From the NCBI RefSeq assembly GCF_004771005.1, contig NZ_RQHV01000066.1:62001-126000 (forward strand): DNA of 64,000 nt. The letters are read 5' to 3'. This document shows, piece by piece, positions 1 through 9,315 of this stretch. The notes below the pieces were generated by a model. It worked only from the letters and a program-made list of their open reading frames with translations, was not told the DNA's origin and ran no database searches. Each line of letters starts with the position of its first letter. The stretch's first letter is position 1. Made by a program: the position numbers and the translations under genes. The DNA comes from Leptospira ilyithenensis (GTDB lineage Bacteria > Spirochaetota > Leptospiria > Leptospirales > Leptospiraceae).

Positions 1-891
1 GAATTGCCCGATTTGATCGAGCTTACCAGCGAAGAACTGGGGGAAGAAGGTTTGCCCAGTCTCAATTCCGATTATGAAAAATTATACGGCAAATTTGAAG
101 ACTTGCAGATGTTAGATGCTCTTTCCGGCAATGACGACGATAAGCCCGCATTTATCAATATTCATCCGGGTGCCGGCGGCACGGAATCTCAGGATTGGGC
201 GGATATGCTACTTCGAATGTACACCCGTTATTGTGAAAAAAAAGGATACCAGGTTTCGCTTGTTGACTATCAGGAAGGCGAGGCGGCTGGTATCAAGAAT
301 GCTACCTTATATGTGCATGGTGATCATCCTTTCGGATATTTAAAATGCGAATCCGGTGTGCATCGATTGGTTCGAATCTCTCCGTTCGATTCCAATAAAA
401 GAAGACATACTTCCTTTGCTTCGGTTTACGTAACTCCCGAGGTTGATGATGATATCAAAATCAATATTGAAGAAAAAGACCTGCGGATCGACGTGTATCG
501 TTCTTCCGGTGCCGGTGGTCAGCACGTAAATACGACGGATTCGGCAGTTCGAATCACTCACGTTCCGTCCGGTGTTGTGGTTGCTTGTCAGAATGAAAGA
601 TCTCAGATTAAAAACAGAGATACCGCCATGAAAATGTTGAAGGCAAGACTTTATGAAATGGAAAAACAAAAAGCGGCAGAGGAAAATGAAAAGAAAGCCG
701 GAGAAAAAAGAGACATCTCTTGGGGTTCGCAAATTCGAAGTTATGTGTTCCATCCTTATAATTTGGTGAAAGACCACCGTACCGACTTTGAAACGGGAAA
801 TGTACACGCTGTGATGGACGGAGACTTGGAAGGTTTTGTCATCGCATTTCTGAAATACGTAACAAATTTAAAATTCGGTGTGAAAGCGTAA
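1..891 (+). CDS. prfB: Peptide chain release factor 2, 5' end missing
   Basis: Class I release factor that reads UGA/UAA stop codons and triggers peptidyl-tRNA hydrolysis on the ribosome. The reading frame is open to the first base, so the N-terminus (about 70 residues compared with the usual ~365 aa) lies outside the window; any programmed frameshift site would also be outside. The catalytic GGQ motif is seen in [14 protein letters not shown], and the RF2-type anticodon tripeptide SPF in [11 protein letters not shown], which separates it from RF1. The stop codon TAA is followed directly by the ATG of the next gene (TAAATG), suggesting translational coupling. Confidence 0.97.
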   Translation, partial: ELPDLIELTSEELGEEGLPSLNSDYEKLYGKFEDLQMLDALSGNDDDKPAFINIHPGAGGTESQDWADMLLRMYTRYCEKKGYQVSLVDYQEGEAAGIKNATLYVHGDHPFGYLKCESGVHRLVRISPFDSNKRRHTSFASVYVTPEVDDDIKINIEEKDLRIDVYRSSGAGGQHVNTTDSAVRITHVPSGVVVACQNERSQIKNRDTAMKMLKARLYEMEKQKAAEENEKKAGEKRDISWGSQIRSYVFHPYNLVKDHRTDFETGNVHAVMDGDLEGFVIAFLKYVTNLKFGVKA

Positions 892-2400
892 ATGGCCCAG
901 TCTCAGGATATTTCGAGCACAATTCGAAAGATCCAGAAAGAAATCCATGTTTTACCGAATATTTCCGACAGACTCAATTATATTCTGGATGTCACCTTGT
1001 CTTTGTTTGGTGCCACTACGGGAAGTATTTCCATTACAGACCAGGAAGAACATGTTCTTACGATCGTTGCCGCAAAAGGTATGGATTGGGAGAAAAAAAT
1101 CGCCGTAAAATTACCTTTCAATTTAGGGGTAACGGGTAGAGCCGCATCTTCCCGGGAAATCATTTATGCACCCGATGTTACCAAAGATGCCAATTATATC
1201 AAACTGATCGAATCTGTAAGATCAGAACTCGCGATTCCGCTTGTGACCCGAGATACTACGATCGGAGTTTTGAACCTGGAGTCCGACAAGGTGGATTTTT
1301 TCCAGCCTGCGATCATCAACCAAGCCAATTTATTCGCATCTCAACTGACAATAGTTATATTGGAAGAACGGATTGCAAAGGAAGCCGTTGAAAAATCGAA
1401 ACGGGAAGAAGATCGGGTAGAAGAGATTTTGGGTTACGATCCTTTGATTTTATTTTTAAAAAACAGAATTCGCCAGGTAGGACCTTCCGATACTTCCGTA
1501 ATGATCATCGGAGAAGAAGGTGCTGGTAAAAAATTAGTCTCAAAATCCCTTCATTTTGTTTCCCAAAGAAAAAACAAAGCATTTCTTACAGTCGATTGTG
1601 CAGGACTTAGTCATGAGTTATTGGAAGCGGAATTGTTCGGCTCCTATTCCGGTAAAATTTTCAATGCGGGAAAATTGGAACAGGCAAATGGCGGATCGAT
1701 TTATATTGAATCAATCGGAGATCTTCCTTTTGATCTGCAAGAGCGGTTGCTTGTCACTTTAAGAGAGAAAAAAATTCCAAACCCAAACTCGGATGAAACC
1801 AATGTTTTGAGCCTAAGGGTCTTTACCGGAAGCAAACGGGATTTATTAGATGAAATTCAAAATGGAAAATTTTCCATGGATTTATATTATCGCCTAGCGG
1901 AAGTTCCACTTAGAGTGCCCCCTCTTCGGGAAAGAAGAGGGGATATTCCTCTTCTTGCAAACCATTTCATCTATACTTACAATCGCCAATATGGAAAAAA
2001 TAAAACACTTACAACCGAAGCTTTGCGTGCTTTAGCCATTATGCCTTGGGGAGGAAATGTAAGGCAGCTGCAGAGCGCGGTTCAATACTCCGTGTTAGTT
2101 GCACCAGAAGCCGAACTAGTCGCAACCTCCTTTGCTCAAAGTTCTTTAGGCAAATTGGAATCCGATTTGCCTGTGAGTCAAATGGGAGGTTCGAACCTGT
2201 CCATTCCTCCGGACATTTTGACCCCAAGTGAGAATCTCTCTTTGAAAATTGCAACGGAACGACTGGAAGCAGTCTGGATCAAGGAAGCATTTCAAAGGGT
2301 TTCCACACAGGAGGAAGCCGCCAAACTTCTAGGGATTAGCCGAGGTGCTCTCCAATATAAGATCAAAAACAACCAATTTCTTATCGGATACAACTCCTAG
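892..2400 (+). CDS. GAF / AAA+ / Fis-HTH protein, degenerate sigma-54 activator
   Basis: Architecture of an NtrC-type enhancer-binding protein: GAF domain at about residues 25-160, AAA+ domain at about 180-410, Fis-type helix-turn-helix at about 455-500 (EEAAKLLGISRGALQYKIK). The AAA+ core is damaged. The Walker A (GEEGAGKK) still has GK, but Walker B reads GGSIYIESIG where the family has GGTLFLDEIG, so both acidic residues of the DE pair are changed. The sigma-54-contacting GAFTGA loop is absent: ELFG is followed by SYSGKIFNAGKLEQ, about five residues shorter than in NtrC. The R in the FREDLYYRL region is also lost (FSMDLYYRL). The GAF and DNA-binding parts look intact, so it may act as a ligand-responsive DNA-binding protein without ATP-driven sigma-54 remodelling (inference). 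Confidence 0.85.
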   Translation: MAQSQDISSTIRKIQKEIHVLPNISDRLNYILDVTLSLFGATTGSISITDQEEHVLTIVAAKGMDWEKKIAVKLPFNLGVTGRAASSREIIYAPDVTKDANYIKLIESVRSELAIPLVTRDTTIGVLNLESDKVDFFQPAIINQANLFASQLTIVILEERIAKEAVEKSKREEDRVEEILGYDPLILFLKNRIRQVGPSDTSVMIIGEEGAGKKLVSKSLHFVSQRKNKAFLTVDCAGLSHELLEAELFGSYSGKIFNAGKLEQANGGSIYIESIGDLPFDLQERLLVTLREKKIPNPNSDETNVLSLRVFTGSKRDLLDEIQNGKFSMDLYYRLAEVPLRVPPLRERRGDIPLLANHFIYTYNRQYGKNKTLTTEALRALAIMPWGGNVRQLQSAVQYSVLVAPEAELVATSFAQSSLGKLESDLPVSQMGGSNLSIPPDILTPSENLSLKIATERLEAVWIKEAFQRVSTQEEAAKLLGISRGALQYKIKNNQFLIGYNS

Positions 2401-2471
2401 GGCCATCTAATTTGGAAAATGGCTCGATTCGGAGCACCCTCGGGTCGATATAAAACATATGGGGTGTTTAC

Positions 2472-3530
2472 GTGGCTGATAGTTATTACCGAACCATAAA
2501 AGGCAAACAATATGATCGGGAGTTACTCGAGATCGTCGAGAAGGCTACTAAACGTACCAAATCCCCTTTAAACAAAAATGTTGCCAAGAACCTTTTTGAA
2601 GCCATCAAAGATGGAAACGATTATACCGAGATCGAAAAAAGGACCGTAAAATACATTCGGGAAAACTTCAGTTTCTCGGAAGAGGCGGACGAATACCTGC
2701 GAACAGAGATTCGCAAATGGGCGGCAAAGATTTCGGTCGCTGTCAAAAAACCTTCTACTAAAAAAACTACTTCTAAAAAATCAAAATCATCGAACACAAA
2801 ATCGAAAAGTAAAATTTTCGAAGAAGAGGAAGATTCAATTTCTTATTTTCATTCTTATGATGAATCAGAAGAAGATATCGCTCCGACTCCGGAATACGAT
2901 GAGTTAATAGAACTGAATAATTATGGAAAGAAGCAACCAAAACCTTATAAAAAATGGATTTTAATCGCTTTAGTAGTCATTGTAGTTCTTGCCATTGCCT
3001 ATCTTGCAAAAACATGTTCTTGCGCATCTTCCAAGGATACCGTTTCCAAACAAACAAACGTTACTTCAGCTAATTCTCATGCCGCTCCGAAAATTGATTT
3101 GAATCGAGTGGAAGTGGAAGAAGGAAAGGTCACTTCTCAGTTTAAATCCCGTGGAGAAGCGATTCGGTATATCAACGATTTGAAGATCCGGTTTATCAAA
3201 CAATCTTTAACACTTTCTTCGGATGCTCCCGATCAAATTGCAACTCTTGCTTCCGTATTGAAAGAATATCCTGAAATCAATGTAAGAATCAAAGGACATA
3301 CTTGTTTTATCGGGGAATTGGATGAAAATAAAATTTTATCGGACGAACGTGCGAAATTCATCAAAGATGAATTGGAAAAAAGCGGAGTGAGTTCTTCCCA
3401 GTTGGATTACAGAGGTTTCGGAGAAACTACAAATATAGATACAAACTATACGGAAGCGGGAAGGATACAAAACAGACGAGTCGACTTTTCTGTATTAGGT
3501 GTTGATGCGTCAAAGGAAAAAAAACCTTAG
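2472..3530 (+). CDS. Membrane-anchored OmpA-family protein
   Basis: 352 aa with a GTG start preceded by GGGGTG at 2461-2466. The first ~90 residues are a charged cytoplasmic-type region of unknown fold, followed by a Lys/Ser-rich linker (~95-115) and an acidic stretch. One transmembrane helix lies near residues 160-180 (WILIALVVIVVLAIAYL). The C-terminal ~100 residues form an OmpA/MotB-like peptidoglycan-binding domain, with the typical RIKGHT, SDERAKFIKDEL, LDYRGFGE and QNRRVDF segments. A single internal TM with a periplasmic OmpA domain suggests an inner-membrane protein reaching the peptidoglycan rather than an outer-membrane porin. Its stop overlaps the convergent downstream gene by 4 nt. 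Confidence 0.85.
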   Translation: MADSYYRTIKGKQYDRELLEIVEKATKRTKSPLNKNVAKNLFEAIKDGNDYTEIEKRTVKYIRENFSFSEEADEYLRTEIRKWAAKISVAVKKPSTKKTTSKKSKSSNTKSKSKIFEEEEDSISYFHSYDESEEDIAPTPEYDELIELNNYGKKQPKPYKKWILIALVVIVVLAIAYLAKTCSCASSKDTVSKQTNVTSANSHAAPKIDLNRVEVEEGKVTSQFKSRGEAIRYINDLKIRFIKQSLTLSSDAPDQIATLASVLKEYPEINVRIKGHTCFIGELDENKILSDERAKFIKDELEKSGVSSSQLDYRGFGETTNIDTNYTEAGRIQNRRVDFSVLGVDASKEKKP

Positions 3531-5386
3531 ACTAAAGACTCTTCAGCCAAACGGTATAAGGTTTTTTTAAGATTCTTTTTTGTTGTGTTGAGGGATTCGA
3601 AAAGTCCCTCATACAAAAGCATTGACTTTTTTGCAATACCCAATTGGACATTTTCTCTTTCTTCCAAACTCAATTGGTCTTCATATCCTTCCGTTATCGT
3701 CAAAATCGTTCTTTGGATTCCCAGACTTAAGATTTCGTTCAATCCTTTTTTCTGAGATACCATCTTATCAATCGAATCCATTTTATTGAGATCTTCCTGG
3801 AACCTTTGAGGATGAATTTGATTTGTTTTAATTTGAGAATATAATTTTTTAGAAAGTTCCAATCCTCTTTTCACAGGAATGGAAAATTCATTCAGATGTT
3901 TTATGACTTCATCAAGTTTGCTGAGAAGAGAGGCCGCTGGAATATAATCGGTTGTTCCATCGGCGAGTGTCCGGATTTTTTTACGAACCGGATCGGCCTG
4001 CAACCTGTCGGAGTCCGTAAAACTACTATTAAACTCCTTATTGGGAATCCCTTCCAAGTCCGCTCCGTTTTTGGTCAAGTTGATCCAATTGTTTTCCTTT
4101 GCATTGGATTCGAACCATTTTTTAAAAATCAGCATCTTTTCATTGGTTAGGTGATCTTCTCCGTTTTTTCCTTTTACTTTTTTGGGAGGAAGTGCTGACA
4201 ATTGGCGATAGTTATGAAGTTCCCTTCTGAATCGGCGCGACTCTTTATAATTTAATCGTTCTTCCATTATAGCGCCTTTGGAATGAGCCAAGCCTTTCGT
4301 AAAAGATAAATCCTGACCTACTAAAAATGTTTCCTTCGACTCCATAAGTGTGGCAAGACTTGCTGCGTTCGTAGAAACGGAACCGCCGAAAGGAACATGG
4401 CCGATTTCTTTTTCCGCAACTTCTTCTAAGACTTTGACCATAGGAAAAGGAGAAGAAGTAAAGAAACCCTTCTTCGGACCTGATTCCAACCGCAAACTCA
4501 AGTAAGTGGAAGTCGGATCAAATATAAGAATCGAATTTCCCATATGACTCTCCAGATACTGGCTATTCAAAGCTTGGGGATCAACTGAATAAACCAAATC
4601 CGGTTCTATCTTAAAATGATCTAAGATTGGTAAGGCGGTATCAACCGCAATCATTACATAATGATCCCGGTATTGGATGATTTCTTCTATGCTTTCATAG
4701 AGACTGGGTCCTGCCGAAACAACCAGTACTTTCGTGTTTTTGGCCAAACCGAAGAGTAAAGAGACAGGTTTCATCCGAATGAGATCGGAAAGATTGAAAC
4801 ATATATTTTTTGCCCAGATCTTTTCAAATCGGGTGAGCGTGGCTAGGTTTACGTCTTTTTTATGGAAGGTTTGTTCAGCGATGGAACGAAGTCGCGCATA
4901 CTCCGATTCTTTCCAGGCCCAGGAACTTCTATGAGGAACAAATGTAATCGGAGTCGTTGCTTTTCCTTTAAACGCTATGGTCATTTCATTTTCGTTAGTT
5001 GCATGCAGGATCAGGATTAATTTTTCCGAAGAGAGCGCGGACGAAAAATCAAATAGGGAAAATGCCGCCTTGACTAAAAAAGGATGGGGTTCCATCCAAA
5101 CTACATCAATATTCTTTTTTTTCAGTATATCGGGTAGTATGTATCCGAGGCCAGCACCAAACAAAAGATAAACTCTTTTTTCGTTGTCATCGGGAAGTTC
5201 TGCAACCAATCGGTTCGCTTCTTTTTTGGGATCATGTTTGCTATGGAGAAAGATACCGTCGAGTTCGATCGTCCAGTCTCCTGATTTTGTTTTTTGCAAA
5301 GCGGAAGGAATTTCGCTCTCTCTGATTTCTTTTGCAAAATCATCTGAAACCGATTTTAAATTTTTTTCTAAAAGATCTTGATTCAT
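3527..5386 (-). CDS. Maf-type (DUF115) motility-associated glycosyltransferase
   Basis: 619 aa. The central region carries the DUF115/Maf signature: VLVVSAGPSLYESIEEI, then VMIAVDTALPILDHFKIEPD and VYSVDPQ, in the order seen in Maf proteins that transfer nonulosonic or other sugars to flagellin. The N-terminal third has a second nucleotide-binding-like stretch (YLLFGAGLGYILPDILKKK, VVWMEPHP). The C-terminal third is helical and not assigned. Family knowledge says cytoplasmic glycosylation of flagellar filament protein; which protein is modified here cannot be read from the sequence. It is the last gene of a minus-strand set with the PBP and lepB, 11 nt after the PBP stop. Confidence 0.8.
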   Translation of the reverse strand: MNQDLLEKNLKSVSDDFAKEIRESEIPSALQKTKSGDWTIELDGIFLHSKHDPKKEANRLVAELPDDNEKRVYLLFGAGLGYILPDILKKKNIDVVWMEPHPFLVKAAFSLFDFSSALSSEKLILILHATNENEMTIAFKGKATTPITFVPHRSSWAWKESEYARLRSIAEQTFHKKDVNLATLTRFEKIWAKNICFNLSDLIRMKPVSLLFGLAKNTKVLVVSAGPSLYESIEEIIQYRDHYVMIAVDTALPILDHFKIEPDLVYSVDPQALNSQYLESHMGNSILIFDPTSTYLSLRLESGPKKGFFTSSPFPMVKVLEEVAEKEIGHVPFGGSVSTNAASLATLMESKETFLVGQDLSFTKGLAHSKGAIMEERLNYKESRRFRRELHNYRQLSALPPKKVKGKNGEDHLTNEKMLIFKKWFESNAKENNWINLTKNGADLEGIPNKEFNSSFTDSDRLQADPVRKKIRTLADGTTDYIPAASLLSKLDEVIKHLNEFSIPVKRGLELSKKLYSQIKTNQIHPQRFQEDLNKMDSIDKMVSQKKGLNEILSLGIQRTILTITEGYEDQLSLEERENVQLGIAKKSMLLYEGLFESLNTTKKNLKKTLYRLAEESLV

Positions 5387-5397
5387 CGAAATGGAAA

Positions 5398-7209
5398 CTA
5401 GTTCTCGAGAAACAGTTTAATCTGTGTTATGGATTTTACGGGAGTACCCGGATCGGGTTCTTGTTTCATAACAAAGCCCGATCCGATGATCTGATAGGGA
5501 AGCCCCAATTTTTTTAGTATAACCAAACTTTCGGAAACGGTAACTCCTGTAAAATCAGGTACGATCTTCGGATCCAGTTTGAATTGTTTTTCTTTTTTGG
5601 TTCTCAAAACATAGTTTTGCGGTTTTTCACTTCTTTCCACAATGGGAATGATACTTTCCACAACTTCCCGGAATACAGGTGCGGCAATCCCGCCTCCCGT
5701 ATGTGCGGTTCCTCCGGGTTCGTCGAAAAGAATAAGGCCGACATACTTTGGTTTGTCGGCAGGAAAAAATCCCAAAAAAGAGGCGGTAAATAAACCTTGG
5801 CTATAACCCTGACCGGCCGTTGATTTTTGTGCCGTTCCCGTTTTTCCCGCGATGAAATAATTTTCCAAGTATGCCTTTTTGCCGGTTCCCGAAGTGACTG
5901 CTTTGCTCATTGCTTCCACAACTTTTTCAGCGGCACCTTTTTTCACTCCCAAGGGTTCGCTTCTAGCAACAAACTCGTGAACAAGCTCACCGTATGAGTT
6001 TGTTATATGGGAAACAACCGAGGGCTCATACATGATTCCTCCGTTGATCACCGCCGCAGCGGATGTGATCAGCTGTATCGGTGTAACGGACAAACCTTGA
6101 CCGATAGAATAGAAGAAAGGTGTGCTTTTGTTCCATTTGGAAAGGGGGGAAAGATAACCTCTTGCTTCGTGTAAGGAAAAATTCGTTCGTTTCCCGAAAT
6201 GAAACTGATCCAGATAACGGTGAAAGGTAACGTCTGAGATTTTTTGAGACGCTTTGATGATTCCTACGTTGCAAGAGTATTGCAATATTTCCTCCAAGTC
6301 CACAGGTCCGTGCTGTTCATTGCATCGGATGATGGTTTTTCCCACTTCTATAAATCCCGGACAGTAAAATTTTTCATGAGGAAGAATGGCGCCTTCATTT
6401 AACAACATCAATGCGATAAATATTTTTATGGTGGAACCCGGCTCGTATACATGACGGATCCCCCAATTGGTTTGGGCTTCGGGAGGAAAATCCTGAAAAT
6501 GGTTCGGATCAAAATTGGGATAGGAAGCCATAGCAAGAATTTTGCCGGTTTCCGCATCCATTATGATTCCTATTCCCTTTTTGGATTGGGTTTCCAGAAA
6601 TGCCTTGCCCAATGATTTTTCCAACCGGTATTGAATGATACTATCTATTGTTAAGTGGACATTGTTTCCTTTGGCAGAGTCTGCATCGGCAGCTGATAAC
6701 AGTTCCAGATTATAGATTGTTTCGAGTCCCGAGAGCGCTTTGTCATCATCATAACCGGTGAAACCGATCAGGCTCGAGGCAAGAGATCCTTGCGGGTAAA
6801 TTCTTTTGAATTCTTTTTCTACGCGCACTCCGGGCAAAGCAAGTGCTTTGATTTGATTTGATTTTTTCTGTTCAATTTCGCGTTTTAATAGAAAATAATT
6901 CTGTTTCTCCCGAATCGTATTGAATAGTTTTTCCGGAGAGATTTCCAAGATCGGCGCTAATTCCTGGGAAGTCAGCTCCGGGTCATATATGTTAGGCGGA
7001 TCAATCCCTATTGTGGAAGATTCTTGAGATAGGGCAAGCTCGATTCCTCGTCTGTCGTAGATAGTACCTCTTTGAACCAGTTTGCCGGCCTTCAAGTTGA
7101 TGATATTGTCGTTAAAGTAGGTAAGATAGATGACTCTTATGAAAAGAATGAAAAAAAGACCGAGCAGTAGATAAAATATATAGCGAAGTCTGAGTTTGCT
7201 TTCGTTCAT
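5398..7209 (-). CDS. Class B penicillin-binding protein (FtsI/SpoVD-like) with PASTA domain
   Basis: 603 aa D,D-transpeptidase that cross-links peptidoglycan in the periplasm. An N-terminal membrane anchor (YIFYLLLGLFFILFIRVIYL) is followed by the dimerisation domain (RGTIYDRRG). The penicillin-binding motifs are all visible: EPGSTIKIF (SxxK), YSCNVG (SxN) and GKTGTAQ (KTG). The last ~55 residues form one PASTA domain (VPDFTGVTVSESLVILKKLG), as in SpoVD/PBP2x-type enzymes. It sits 2 nt downstream of lepB and not in a division (dcw) cluster, as far as the window shows, so a role in septation versus elongation is not settled. Confidence 0.9.
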   Translation of the reverse strand: MNESKLRLRYIFYLLLGLFFILFIRVIYLTYFNDNIINLKAGKLVQRGTIYDRRGIELALSQESSTIGIDPPNIYDPELTSQELAPILEISPEKLFNTIREKQNYFLLKREIEQKKSNQIKALALPGVRVEKEFKRIYPQGSLASSLIGFTGYDDDKALSGLETIYNLELLSAADADSAKGNNVHLTIDSIIQYRLEKSLGKAFLETQSKKGIGIIMDAETGKILAMASYPNFDPNHFQDFPPEAQTNWGIRHVYEPGSTIKIFIALMLLNEGAILPHEKFYCPGFIEVGKTIIRCNEQHGPVDLEEILQYSCNVGIIKASQKISDVTFHRYLDQFHFGKRTNFSLHEARGYLSPLSKWNKSTPFFYSIGQGLSVTPIQLITSAAAVINGGIMYEPSVVSHITNSYGELVHEFVARSEPLGVKKGAAEKVVEAMSKAVTSGTGKKAYLENYFIAGKTGTAQKSTAGQGYSQGLFTASFLGFFPADKPKYVGLILFDEPGGTAHTGGGIAAPVFREVVESIIPIVERSEKPQNYVLRTKKEKQFKLDPKIVPDFTGVTVSESLVILKKLGLPYQIIGSGFVMKQEPDPGTPVKSITQIKLFLEN

Positions 7210-7211
7210 TG

Positions 7212-7811
7212 TTAAAAATAAAAAATGACTTTACCTTTGATTTTTTCCACAGGGACCAAACCCATACTTCTGGAATCGGTCGAATATTCCCGATTGTCAC
7301 CTAATAAAAGATAGTATCCGGGAGGGATTCTTCCCTGAGAGTTCATTGCCAAAAAAGGTGAATTTTTAAGATTTAGAAATATGGAATTGTCCGGTTCGCT
7401 TGTGAAACTTCCCTGAGGAAGATAATTTTCGAGTAACATTTGTGAGTCGATTACTACTCTTCCGGCTTCAATGGAATAAAACTCACCCGGCAAACCGATC
7501 ACTCTTTTGACGATCAGATCGCCTTCCTGGTTTGCAAATAGAACCAGATCCAACTTTTCAATCTTTGGCTCCCGATATGCCCAGGGAGTGCCGAAAAATT
7601 TAGCCGAAATGGCAAACCCAGCTTTCCATACGAAGGCTATGGAACCGTTTTCGAGGGTAGGATACATTGAATTTCCCTGAATGGAATAAACCTGAAACAG
7701 AAAGATCCGGGTTAAAAGCAAAATCCCGCAAAAAAGTAACAATCCCAAGATCCGTTTCAAGTAACGTTTTATCTTTTTTTTCAAAGGGATGATTTCTCTT
7801 TCTTTATCCAT
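7212..7811 (-). CDS. lepB: Signal peptidase I
   Basis: 199 aa membrane serine protease that removes signal peptides from exported proteins. A basic N-terminus is followed by one transmembrane helix (about 20-42). The catalytic Ser lies in IQGNSMYPTL and the general-base Lys in IVKRVIGLPGE; the C-terminal box E is GDNREYSTDSR. The length fits the single-TM Gram-positive/spirochaete type. The downstream PBP starts 2 nt after its stop, so the two are probably co-transcribed. The 95-nt gap to thrC is a divergent promoter region. Confidence 0.95.
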   Translation of the reverse strand: MDKEREIIPLKKKIKRYLKRILGLLLFCGILLLTRIFLFQVYSIQGNSMYPTLENGSIAFVWKAGFAISAKFFGTPWAYREPKIEKLDLVLFANQEGDLIVKRVIGLPGEFYSIEAGRVVIDSQMLLENYLPQGSFTSEPDNSIFLNLKNSPFLAMNSQGRIPPGYYLLLGDNREYSTDSRSMGLVPVEKIKGKVIFYF

Positions 7812-7906
7812 GGGTCGTTTCTAAAATAAAAATCATTCGTGATTTTTACTCCCTTCCCTAACATGGAAAAGGAACTTAACCTAAATCAGATTGGATTAGA
7901 ATTTCT

Positions 7907-9259
7907 ATGTCACTTACAAAAAATGATTTCCGCGCGCAGTTTCGCTGCACCCACGAAACCTGTGGGAAAACATACTCTTTAGGGCAGGTCATTTACTCCT
8001 GCGAAAGGGACGGAGAACTTCTCTCTGTAGAACATGACTTGGACCAATTGAAGAAAATTTCCGCAAAGGAATGGAAGGATCTGTTTGATTCCAGATATCG
8101 TTCCCGGGCATTTCCGTTTACCTCGGGGGTTTGGGGGAAAAAGGAATGGGTTCTGCCCGAAATCAAAGTGGAAAATATTGTGACTTCCGGCGAAGGAACA
8201 AGCCATCTTTATGATGCCAACCGTTGGGCAAAAGACCTGGATCTAGGCGGACTTTTTATCAAACAATGTGGTATCTCCCACACTGGTTCTTTCAAAGACC
8301 TCGGTATGACAGTACTTGTCAGCCAAGTCAAACAGATGATAGCGGATGGTGTTCCGATTGATGCCGTAGCTTGTGCATCTACAGGAGATACATCAGCCGC
8401 ACTCGCTTCTTACGCGGCAAAAGCGGGCATTCCTTCCATTATATTTTTACCAGCTAACAAAGTATCCACGGCACAATTGATTCAGCCGGTATCGAACGGA
8501 GCTTTGGTTCTGGCCTTGGATACGGATTTCGACGGTTGTATGGCGATTGTAAAACAAGTTACCCGCGAAAAATCAATCTATCTTGCCAACTCGATGAATT
8601 CCCTTCGGATTGAAGGACAAAAAACCATCGCAATCGAAATTACACAACAATTGAACTGGAATGTTCCGGATTGGATCGTAATTCCGGGCGGGAATTTAGG
8701 AAATGTTTCCGCACTCGGAATGGGATTTGAAATGATGAAAGAGCTTGGGCTCATTGATCGTTTGCCTCGAATCCTTTTGGCACAGGCAAAAAATGCAAGT
8801 CCGCTTTATGATTCCTTCCAATCCGGTTTTGCAAATTTCAAATCCGTGACGGCACAAAAAACTTTAGCCTCTGCAATTCAAATCGGAGATCCGGTTTCTG
8901 TCAAAAAGGCCATTCGTATCTTGAAAAAATTTGACGGGATTGTGGAAGTCGCAACTGAAGAAGAACTATCGGATGCGGCGGCTAGGGGAGATCTTTATGG
9001 TCTTTATAATGATCCCCATACGGGCGTGGCGCTTGCAGCAATGCTTAAGGCAAAAGAAAGGGGAGACATAAAAAAAGGCGATCAAGTCGTCGTAATTTCC
9101 ACTGCCAACGGGCTAAAGTTTACGGAATTTAAAGTCAATTACCATGAAAGAAAGATTCCCGGAACTGATGAAAAGTTAAGCAATTCCATTATTTCCTGTC
9201 CCGCAGAGCTTGGCAGCGTGATGGAAATTTTAGGGAAAAAACTCAATCATTATAAATAG
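7907..9259 (+). CDS. thrC: Threonine synthase
   Basis: 450 aa PLP enzyme that converts O-phosphohomoserine to threonine. The PLP-binding lysine lies in SHTGSFKDLGM, and the phosphate-binding region follows as ASTGDTSAALASYAAKAG; IPGGNLGNVSALGMGFEMM is the usual glycine-rich segment. The N-terminus contains Cys pairs (CTHETCGK, YSCERDG) similar to the short zinc-ribbon-like leader of some threonine synthases. Transcribed alone, divergent from lepB; no attenuator or riboswitch was recognised in the 95 nt upstream. Confidence 0.93.
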   Translation: MSLTKNDFRAQFRCTHETCGKTYSLGQVIYSCERDGELLSVEHDLDQLKKISAKEWKDLFDSRYRSRAFPFTSGVWGKKEWVLPEIKVENIVTSGEGTSHLYDANRWAKDLDLGGLFIKQCGISHTGSFKDLGMTVLVSQVKQMIADGVPIDAVACASTGDTSAALASYAAKAGIPSIIFLPANKVSTAQLIQPVSNGALVLALDTDFDGCMAIVKQVTREKSIYLANSMNSLRIEGQKTIAIEITQQLNWNVPDWIVIPGGNLGNVSALGMGFEMMKELGLIDRLPRILLAQAKNASPLYDSFQSGFANFKSVTAQKTLASAIQIGDPVSVKKAIRILKKFDGIVEVATEEELSDAAARGDLYGLYNDPHTGVALAAMLKAKERGDIKKGDQVVVISTANGLKFTEFKVNYHERKIPGTDEKLSNSIISCPAELGSVMEILGKKLNHYK

Positions 9260-9315
9260 GTAGACAAAACATCTCATTTGTGGCAAATTCCTTAAGTTGA
9301 ACAACATTCATAAAT

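Noticed and set aside
340..807. 155-aa minus-strand ORF
   Set aside because: Antisense shadow of prfB, F- and H-rich with no family similarity.
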